Positions 1-5,388 of a stretch of 14,223 bases of DNA are shown piece after piece. The notes below the pieces were generated by a model, which was not told where the DNA came from, did no database searches, and worked only from the letters and a program-made list of their open reading frames with translations. A program made the position numbers and the translations under genes. The stretch is taken from NCBI GenBank assembly GCA_003156795.1, contig PMHU01000311.1, positions 1,953-16,175 of the forward strand. Direction: 5' to 3'. Source of the stretch: Acidimicrobiaceae bacterium (lineage in GTDB: Bacteria; Actinomycetota; Acidimicrobiia; Acidimicrobiales; Palsa-688). How positions within the stretch are numbered: position 1 is the first letter of the stretch; every line of letters begins with the position of its first letter.

Positions 1-327
1 ACGTTCTGGGCTGACCCTGAGAAGGACGATGAGATCGTCCAGATCATGGGCGAGATCTTCGACGCAATGGAAGAGGAAGAGTTCCCGACCGGGAACGTCT
101 TGACCTACACCCTGTACCGAGTTCCTGAGGAGCCCGGGAAATGGGTGATGTTCGAACACTTCACCGCTGAAGGGTCGGACTTGCACGCGAAGGGTCAGCG
201 GGTCCGCGAGATCGGCCTCCGCAAGGTCAAGCTAATGACGAAGCCGTACACCCGTATGCGCATGGAGCCCGTGTTGATCCGCGGCTGCGGAGAACCGATT
301 AGTCCGGGCAAAGTCGACCACACGTGA
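1..327 (+). CDS. ABM-like (antibiotic biosynthesis monooxygenase fold) small protein, 5' partial
   Basis: The reading frame is open from base 1, so the true start lies outside the window; an internal ATG at 46 is not needed. The 108 visible residues contain a central strand TYTLYRVPEEPGKWVMFEHF followed by an acidic/His segment (TAEGSDLHAKGQRV). This is the layout of the dimeric ferredoxin-like ABM fold, where a hydrophobic strand with E/W/F residues is followed by a helix starting near a conserved His. Family members include quinol monooxygenases and many proteins of unknown role. The stop overlaps the GTG of the P450 frame by four bases (GTGA, 324-327), so the two were probably translated together. 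It may be an accessory protein to the P450, but that is inference. Fold assignment is moderate; substrate is unknown. Confidence 0.5.
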   Translation, partial: TFWADPEKDDEIVQIMGEIFDAMEEEEFPTGNVLTYTLYRVPEEPGKWVMFEHFTAEGSDLHAKGQRVREIGLRKVKLMTKPYTRMRMEPVLIRGCGEPISPGKVDHT

Positions 328-467
328 CCCCTGCGGAGCGATCGCCAGTCCGACAGTTCACAATGCTGTCCGGTCCACAGCCTGAGGATCCGTTCGAGGT
401 GTACGCGCGTGTCGGCTAGGTCCCGCCGTTCTGGACCGAGAGCCCGAACGACGTAGACGGGTACTGG
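324..467 (+). other. N-terminal segment of the P450, cut by an in-frame amber codon
   Basis: Reading from GTG 324 in the frame of the downstream P450 gives an ordinary bacterial P450 N-terminus: PQPEDPFEVYARVG, then TAG at 417-419, then VPPFWTESPNDVDGYWVVTR running straight into the annotated P450 body. There is no frame change, and sequence on both sides of the stop matches what the family has at this point (helix A and the first beta strands). With the stop read through, the protein would be 392 residues, normal for a soluble bacterial P450. GTG 324 overlaps the previous stop as GTGA, supporting it as the ancestral start. The TAG is either a real nonsense mutation or a base error in the assembly. 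Confidence 0.75.
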
Positions 468-1502
468 GTGGTCACGCGCTACGCAGATGTGAGGGCGGTG
501 TTGCGCGACGCCGACGACGCCTTCTCGTCCGAGCAGGCCTTCATCCCCCAGATCGCGATGCCGAGCCCGATGCTTCCCACCGAGTCCGATCCGCCTGCCA
601 CCCGCATGTACCGGAGCATCCTTCTCAGGGAGATGACCCCGGAGAGAGTCGATCCACTTGCGCCTCGCATGAGCGAGGTTTGCGCCGAGATCATCGACTC
701 GTTCCGGGACCGAGGTCACTGTGATGCAGTTAATGACTTTGCTCGGGAGTATCCGATCCGGATCTTCGTCGAGTTCTTCGGACTCCCAGCCGAACGACGA
801 GAGGAGTTTCGTGAGCATGCTCACACATTTCTGCATTCGCCGCCTCAGCGTCCGACGGAGTGGGCTGCGATCCGCGCGATCGTCGCGGGTGCTCTTGCCG
901 CGAAGCGTCAGTCACCGGAGGGCGATCTCCTCAGCGCTATCGGGAATGGACGCATCGACGACGAGTTGATCGACATTGAGACAGCCACGAATATCGCGGC
1001 GACGGTGTTCCTAGGCGGACTCGACACGCTCCCGTCGAACATTGCCTGGTCGTTGCGGTTCCTCGCGATGCATCCGGAGATGCGACGGCAGCTGGTGGAG
1101 GCTCCGTCCGTGATCCCGCAAGCGGTCGAGGAGTTCCTCCGCTTCTACTCGGTCGCCAATCCGGTGCGGCGCGCGGTCCGGGACGTTGATGTCGGCGGAA
1201 CGGTCATCCGCGGTGGCGACCGAGTGTTTCTTGTCACTGGGCGGGCGGATCGGGACGAATCGGAGTTCGAAGAGGCCTCATGTGTGCGGTTCGACCGTGG
1301 CGTCAACCGCCACATTGCATTCGGAGCAGGTGCGCATCGCTGCCTGGGCTCCCATCTCGCCCGGCACGAGCTCGTCGTGGCGATGGCCGAATGGCACGCC
1401 CGCATCCCCGAGTACCGCATCCCCGCCAGCGCGGAGGTTTCTTTCAATGGAGGCGTCCTCGCGGTCGCCTCGCTGCCGCTCGAATGGGACGTCGGGGCTT
1501 AG
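468..1502 (+). CDS. Cytochrome P450, body (N-terminally truncated as read because of upstream TAG)
   Basis: A haem-thiolate monooxygenase that would hydroxylate a hydrophobic substrate with electrons from a ferredoxin and reductase, neither of which is in the window. Visible motifs, numbered from GTG 468: I-helix oxygen-activation motif FLGGLDT at 181-187 with the acid-alcohol pair D186-T187; ExxR at 222-225 (EFLR); haem-binding loop FGAGAHRCLGSHLAR with Cys292 as the axial ligand. The C-helix DPPATRMYR carries Thr where the usual HTRYR-type motif has the propionate-contacting His. The 344-residue frame lacks roughly the first 48 residues, which are present upstream beyond an amber codon at 417-419. 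As read, any product starting here would miss helix A and early sheet strands and would probably not fold, so this is probably a recent pseudogene or a sequencing error. The family is certain; whether it functions is not. Confidence 0.85.
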   Translation: MVTRYADVRAVLRDADDAFSSEQAFIPQIAMPSPMLPTESDPPATRMYRSILLREMTPERVDPLAPRMSEVCAEIIDSFRDRGHCDAVNDFAREYPIRIFVEFFGLPAERREEFREHAHTFLHSPPQRPTEWAAIRAIVAGALAAKRQSPEGDLLSAIGNGRIDDELIDIETATNIAATVFLGGLDTLPSNIAWSLRFLAMHPEMRRQLVEAPSVIPQAVEEFLRFYSVANPVRRAVRDVDVGGTVIRGGDRVFLVTGRADRDESEFEEASCVRFDRGVNRHIAFGAGAHRCLGSHLARHELVVAMAEWHARIPEYRIPASAEVSFNGGVLAVASLPLEWDVGA

Positions 1503-1504
1503 CC

Positions 1505-1657
1505 TCAATCCGGTGCGTCCAGCAGCTCGGACGCCACGAGCGCAGAGGAGCGGTCACGAAGTAGCCGAGCGTGAAACTCTCGACAGCCATGCCTCGTGAA
1601 GGCATCCATCGGCTCGCAATAGTGGTTGTCGGCGTCGAAGACCCTGACGTTCAGCGC
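1505..1657 (-). pseudogene. Remnant of an amidohydrolase (amidohydrolase_2 / TIM-barrel metal hydrolase) N-terminus
   Basis: On the minus strand the frame ending at TGA 1507-1505 reads VFDADNHYCEPMDAFTRH and then about 30 further residues. That opening is highly characteristic of actinobacterial amidohydrolase_2 proteins, which begin with a strand ending in D-A-D-x-H (metal ligands) followed by Y-x-E-P and FTRH. A full enzyme is about 350-420 residues; here only about 50 remain, and the part after FTRH no longer resembles the family. No normal start codon is visible in frame upstream: the frame runs back to a TAG inside the first palindrome, with only CTG or GTC codons. The left boundary given is the stop; the right one is approximate. 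It is placed head-to-head with the acyl-CoA dehydrogenase operon, as a divergently regulated gene would be. Confidence 0.6.
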
Positions 1658-1666
1658 GGTCAGGAC

Positions 1667-1695
1667 ACTTGACTAGAAACATGTTCTAGGCAAGT
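1667..1695. promoter_or_regulatory. Operator-like palindrome 1 (TAGAA-type, extended 29-bp inverted repeat)
   Basis: The core CTAGAAACATGTTCTAG (1673-1689) is an inverted repeat with arms CTAGAA and TTCTAG. It extends outward to ACTTG (1667-1671) and CAAGT (1691-1695), separated from the core by one mismatched base on each side. Long dyads of this kind are typical TetR-family operators. The KstR sterol regulator of mycobacteria recognises a related TnnAACnnGTTnnA site; the AACATGTT centre here has that spacing, though the left outer base differs. It lies just upstream of the minus-strand amidohydrolase remnant. No TetR gene is present in the window. Confidence 0.65.
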
Positions 1696-1757
1696 CAAGG
1701 CTAACTGGCGTCGCCGTTTTCGACATCGCGCGGTTGGACGGACGATGACCTTCCTGG

Positions 1758-1774
1758 CTAGAACAGCGTTCTAG
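1758..1774. promoter_or_regulatory. Operator-like palindrome 2 (TAGAAC-N3-GTTCTA)
   Basis: The 17-mer CTAGAACAGCGTTCTAG is a perfect seven-base inverted repeat around a three-base centre. It shares its outer arms and overall length with the palindrome at 1673-1689, and the centres are 85 bp apart, close to eight helical turns. It sits 20 bases before the ATG of the first acyl-CoA dehydrogenase and covers the likely -35 position. A bound repressor would therefore block the operon. Resemblance to KstR-type sites is clear in the half-site, but the spacer is one base longer than the published KstR consensus, so another TetR regulator is equally possible. Confidence 0.7.
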
Positions 1775-1788
1775 GTGAGTTGTAAGAT
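1759..1788 (+). promoter_or_regulatory. Candidate promoter of the acyl-CoA operon
   Basis: TAAGAT (1783-1788) fits an actinobacterial -10 box (TAnnnT). A weak -35 candidate, TAGAAC (1759-1764), lies 18 bases upstream inside palindrome 2. The -10 ends six bases before the ATG at 1795, and no convincing Shine-Dalgarno precedes that ATG, so the first gene may be translated from a leaderless transcript. This is inferred from sequence shape only. Confidence 0.4.
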
Positions 1789-1794
1789 CATCTC

Positions 1795-2985
1795 ATGCTC
1801 GAGCCGGGGGGCGCCCTCGCGGAACTGCGCGTCGGCGTCCGCCACTGGTGCGAGGCCCATGTTCCCCCCGGTTGGCGCCACCAGCAGCGCGGGGCCGATC
1901 ACGCCGAGCTCGTCGAGTTCCTCCGGTGGTGGGGCGGTGAGCTCCGATGCTCCGGTCTCTTCGCCCCGCACTGGCCGCGTGAGTGGGGAGGCGGATTCTC
2001 GGTCGAGGAGCAGGTCGTGATTGCGGAGGAGCTCGCCCGCGGTGACGTCCCCCGCAACGCACTGTTCCACGTGGCCGTGTTCAACGTCGCGCCGACGCTG
2101 TTCCACAACGCGACCCGGGAGCAGAGGGATCGGTTCCTCCCCGGGATCCGCGACGGCGAGGTGTGGTGCCAGGGCTACTCCGAGCCCGACGCTGGGTCCG
2201 ACCTGGCGAGCCTCCAGACCCGGGCGGTGCGCGACGGCGACCGCTACATCGTCAACGGACAGAAGGTGTGGACGAGCTGGGCCCGCGAGGCCGACTGGTG
2301 CATGTTGCTCGTTCGCACGGATCCGTCAGAGGCGAAGCACCAGGGCATCAGCTGTCTCGTGGTCGACATGCACTCGCCGGGGATCGCAGTTCGGCCGATC
2401 CAGCAGGCCTGGGGCCCCGCGGACTTCAACGAGGTCTTCTTCGACAACGTTGTCATTCCCGTGGAGAACCGGCTCGGCCCCGAGCACGGTGGCTGGGGCG
2501 TGGCGCAGGGCACGCTTGCTGCGGAGCGCGCGATCTCGATCCTCGAGATGACCGAGCGCCTTCGCCATCACGGGATCGAGGGCGCCATCCGAGAGGCGGT
2601 GGCGTGGCGCCTCGAGCGAGGCGAGGTCGCCCTGGACGACCCGGCGGTCCGCGAGCTTCTCGCCGAGTGCTGGGCCGAAGTCCACGTGGTGCGCAACGTG
2701 CTCAACCAGATGATCGACGACATTATCCTTGGCGTTGACGTAAGCGGCTCGTCCTCAGTGATCAAGGTCCTGTACTCCGAGCTGCTGCACCGCATGATGC
2801 TGAGGATCACCGACCTGCGGGGCGTCGCCGGCCAGATCGATGCCGGGGTCCTCGCCTGTGCCGGGTGGGAGACCGGGTTCTGGATGAACGACTTCATCCA
2901 CTCGTTCGGCTGGCTCATCGGTGGCGGTACGAACGAGATCCAGCGGAACGTGATCGGCGAGCGCATGCTCGGACTGCCGCGGTAG
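1795..2985 (+). CDS. Acyl-CoA dehydrogenase, catalytic (alpha-type) subunit of a probable heteromer
   Basis: An FAD-dependent enzyme that introduces an alpha,beta double bond into an acyl-CoA. The 396 residues are full length. Visible signatures: WCQGYSEPDAGSDLASLQTR at 124-143 (first ACAD signature), NGQKVWTSWA at 154-163, and the C-terminal GGGTNEIQRNVIGERMLGLP. The usual C-terminal catalytic Glu before GT is Gly here; instead Glu244 in LAAERAIS occupies the helix-G position used in ChsE4-type and isovaleryl-CoA-type enzymes. The RxQFG segment that contacts FAD in homotetrameric ACADs is missing from the middle of the C-terminal domain, but is present in the next gene. This split is the hallmark of the alpha2beta2 ChsE dehydrogenases of actinobacterial steroid side-chain degradation. 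It is first in the operon, behind palindrome 2; the partner gene starts 12 bases after its stop. Confidence 0.9.
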   Translation: MLEPGGALAELRVGVRHWCEAHVPPGWRHQQRGADHAELVEFLRWWGGELRCSGLFAPHWPREWGGGFSVEEQVVIAEELARGDVPRNALFHVAVFNVAPTLFHNATREQRDRFLPGIRDGEVWCQGYSEPDAGSDLASLQTRAVRDGDRYIVNGQKVWTSWAREADWCMLLVRTDPSEAKHQGISCLVVDMHSPGIAVRPIQQAWGPADFNEVFFDNVVIPVENRLGPEHGGWGVAQGTLAAERAISILEMTERLRHHGIEGAIREAVAWRLERGEVALDDPAVRELLAECWAEVHVVRNVLNQMIDDIILGVDVSGSSSVIKVLYSELLHRMMLRITDLRGVAGQIDAGVLACAGWETGFWMNDFIHSFGWLIGGGTNEIQRNVIGERMLGLPR

Positions 2986-2996
2986 GTGGGAGCATC

Positions 2997-4136
2997 GTGA
3001 CGCTCTCATCGGCCGAGCAGCACGAGCTCCGCTCCACGGCGCGGGCGCTGCTCGGCCGCGCCTCGACCTCGAAACGCGTCCGCGAGGTCGTGGCGAGCGA
3101 GGCCGGCTTCGACGCGGACCTGTGGAAGCAGATGGTCGAGCTGGGGTGGACCAGCATCCACGTACCCGAGCGCCTCGGGGGCGCCGGCTGCGGCTACGCC
3201 GACCTCGCGGTCGTGCTCCACGAGCTCGGGCGTGCGTTCACGCCGAGCCCATTCCTGGCCACCGCGGTGCTGGCGACTGGTGCGCTGCTGGCCGCGGACC
3301 ACGACGAGGTGGCGGTGCCGGTATTAGCTGAGCTGGTCGCAGGTGGGTCGCTCGGAACGGTCGCGTTCGCGTCAGTCGGGGGCAGCTACGAGCCGGCCCA
3401 ACGCTCGGTCAGTTGGTCTCCAGATGGGACCGCGGTCCAGCTCAACGGGGCAGCTGGCTACGTGGTCGATGCCGCGGCATCCGATGTGCTGGTGGTCGCG
3501 GCGCGCGCCGTGGACGGCACGACTGCGGTGATGCTCGTCGATGCGACCTCGGCGGGCCTGCGCGTCGAGCGGATGCAGACGATCGACCTGACCCAACGCC
3601 TCTTCAACGTCTCTTTCGACGGGGTCCGGGTCGCGGCGGAGCAGATGCTGACGGAGCCGGGACCGCGCGCGGAGGCGTTGCTCGACCGGCTCTTGACGCT
3701 CGGCGTGGTAGCGACTGCCTCCGATGCCGCGGGGATCGCCGAGCAGGCGCTCGAGTCGACGGCGCAGTACGCGCGGGAGCGGATTCAGTTCGGCAGGCCG
3801 ATCGGGTCCTTCCAGGCGGTGAAGCACCACTGCGCCAACATGGCTGTCGCCGTGGAGGCCAGTCGGGCGACCACAAAGGCGGCCGCGACCGACCTCGACG
3901 GGGAGCCAGCTGGCTGGCGCACTACCGCTGGCATCACCGCGTCGTACGTCGGACCGGCCTGCTCGGAGGTGTGCGCCCTTGCCATGCGGGTCCACGCCGG
4001 CATCGGTTTCACCTGGGAGCACGACACCCACATGTGGATGAAGCGAGCGAAACTCGACGAGGTGCTCTTCGGCAGGCCCGCCTGGCACCGCCGACGGCTG
4101 GCCGACGACATGTTCCCGGTCCTCGCGGCGAAATGA
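2997..4136 (+). CDS. Acyl-CoA dehydrogenase, FAD-arm (beta-type) subunit of a probable heteromer
   Basis: The start chosen is GTG 2997: AGGTGGG at 2984-2990, overlapping the previous stop, lies six bases upstream, and the sequence from here (TLSSAEQHELRSTARALL) is a normal ACAD N-terminus. The longer open frame back to 2865 lies inside the previous gene. The product is 379 residues. It lacks the SEPxAGSD signature and has no Glu at the catalytic helix-G position (LLTLGVVATASDAAG, 232-246). It has the FAD-binding segment YARERIQFGRPIGSFQAVKH (258-277) and the subgroup motif RVHAGIGFTWEHDTHMWMKR (331-350). This is the pattern of the ChsE5/FadE27-29 type subunit, expected to pair with the preceding protein to give one FAD site per alpha-beta pair. 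Function follows from family knowledge; the acyl substrate is unknown. Confidence 0.88.
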   Translation: MTLSSAEQHELRSTARALLGRASTSKRVREVVASEAGFDADLWKQMVELGWTSIHVPERLGGAGCGYADLAVVLHELGRAFTPSPFLATAVLATGALLAADHDEVAVPVLAELVAGGSLGTVAFASVGGSYEPAQRSVSWSPDGTAVQLNGAAGYVVDAAASDVLVVAARAVDGTTAVMLVDATSAGLRVERMQTIDLTQRLFNVSFDGVRVAAEQMLTEPGPRAEALLDRLLTLGVVATASDAAGIAEQALESTAQYARERIQFGRPIGSFQAVKHHCANMAVAVEASRATTKAAATDLDGEPAGWRTTAGITASYVGPACSEVCALAMRVHAGIGFTWEHDTHMWMKRAKLDEVLFGRPAWHRRRLADDMFPVLAAK

Positions 4137-4150
4137 CCGCGCTCGTGGCG

Positions 4151-4156
4151 AGGAGG
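4151..4156 (+). promoter_or_regulatory. Strong Shine-Dalgarno that fixes the MaoC-gene start
   Basis: AGGAGG, a perfect match to the anti-SD, ends five bases before ATG 4162. It favours that ATG over the in-frame TTG at 4159. It is the best ribosome site in the operon, suggesting independent, efficient initiation of the hydratase. Confidence 0.7.
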
Positions 4157-4161
4157 CCTTG

Positions 4162-5388
4162 ATGAGCACGACCAATTCCGGGCCCAAGGCCCGGGAGCTG
4201 GACGAGCAGACGCTGGACGAGGTCCGCAAGCGGATCGGGATCCCCGTTCGGTACTCGCCCCGTAACCACAACGAGGTCTCCTCCACGGACTCGTTCCGCC
4301 ACTTTGCCCGTGCCTACGGCGACGACAACCGGCTCTACAACGACCCCGCGTACGCTGCGGCGTCGTCGTGGGGCTCGCCGATCGCGCCGCCACTTTACCC
4401 CTTCGTGTCGGGCATCGCCCGACCGGTCGAGCACTCCGAGGTCGAGCAGGCGATCCTCAGGGCCAGCGACCCGCTGGCCGGGATCGGCCAATACATGTGC
4501 GGCGAGCGGTGGATCTTCCCGAAGCCGATCCGGGTCGGCGACGCGCTCTGGCACTCCGAGACGCTCCACTCGGCCGACCTCCGGACCAGCGAGTTCGGCG
4601 GCGGCGTTGGCGCGCTCGTCTCTCGACGTCACTCCTGGGAGGAAGTCGACGGTGCTCCGTACGCGTTGCGGTTCCTCGACTTCTGGCACGCCGATCGTGC
4701 GAAGTCAAAGAAGGCCGGCAAGAACCGGCAGATCGAACGTACTCACTACAGCGACGAGCAAATCGAGCAGATCGAGGCGGTCTACGAGGCGGAGATCGTG
4801 CGGGGCGCGACACCGCGGACGGTCGCCGATGTCGCCGCGGGCGACGCGCTGGGGCCGATCGCGAAAGGCCCGCTCAGCGTCACCGACATCGTCGCGTGGC
4901 ACGTCGGCGTCGGCTGGGGTGTGTACGGCGGGGGCACCTCGCGGATCGCGTTCCGGAACCGACGCCGGGTCCCGAGGTTCTACGTCCGCAACGAGCTCGG
5001 TTTCTTCGACTCCGCCCAACGGTGCCACTGGGACGACGAGTGGGCACAGCGGATGGGCCACCCGGGCGCCTACGACTACGGCGTGATGCGGACCAACTGG
5101 ATGGTCCACCTTGTGACCGACTGGATGGGCGATGACGCGTGGATCTGGAAGCTCTCCGCCAGCGTCCGGAAATTCAACTACCTCGGCGACACCCACCTCG
5201 TCTCGGGGGTCGTCTGCGATGTCGACCGAGGGATGGGCACGGCGACGATCGATGTCGAAGGTCGAAACCAGCGCGGTGAGGTCACCTGCGATGCCCGTGT
5301 CGTCGTGCTCCTCCCGCCCACCGGTGGCGGACCAGCCCGCATCCCGGACTTCGACCCGTCGCAGATCCCGGAGGCATCCGCACCGTGA
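4162..5388 (+). CDS. MaoC-like (R-specific) enoyl-CoA hydratase with two hotdog domains
   Basis: Expected to hydrate the enoyl-CoA made by the dehydrogenase pair. The protein is 408 residues from ATG 4162. The N-terminal half resembles the MaoC_dehydrat_N / FAS1-like dehydratase domain: YGDDNRLYNDPAYAAASSWG (52-71) matches the hydratase-2 motif D-x-N-P-x-H-x-D, but has Tyr59 where the catalytic His should be. The C-terminal half has FFDSAQRCHWDDEWAQRMGH (281-300), keeping an Asp283/His289 pair followed by the usual PGxxxxG turn. One half therefore looks structural and the other catalytic, as in other double-hotdog hydratases. In the cholesterol igr operon the same task is shared by two proteins, ChsH1 and ChsH2. 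The gene follows the ACAD pair after 25 bases and overlaps the next gene by GTGA. Confidence 0.8.
   Translation: MSTTNSGPKARELDEQTLDEVRKRIGIPVRYSPRNHNEVSSTDSFRHFARAYGDDNRLYNDPAYAAASSWGSPIAPPLYPFVSGIARPVEHSEVEQAILRASDPLAGIGQYMCGERWIFPKPIRVGDALWHSETLHSADLRTSEFGGGVGALVSRRHSWEEVDGAPYALRFLDFWHADRAKSKKAGKNRQIERTHYSDEQIEQIEAVYEAEIVRGATPRTVADVAAGDALGPIAKGPLSVTDIVAWHVGVGWGVYGGGTSRIAFRNRRRVPRFYVRNELGFFDSAQRCHWDDEWAQRMGHPGAYDYGVMRTNWMVHLVTDWMGDDAWIWKLSASVRKFNYLGDTHLVSGVVCDVDRGMGTATIDVEGRNQRGEVTCDARVVVLLPPTGGGPARIPDFDPSQIPEASAP

Noticed and set aside
195..836. Minus-strand open frame of 213 codons across the start of the P450
   Set aside because: No recognisable family, and it lies opposite clear P450 coding sequence.
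3372..4286. Long minus-strand open frame (304 codons) opposite the second acyl-CoA dehydrogenase; similar long antisense frames at 8176-9396 and 8495-9730
   Set aside because: They lie opposite strongly supported genes, have Arg/Pro-rich non-protein-like composition, and arise readily in G+C-rich DNA.
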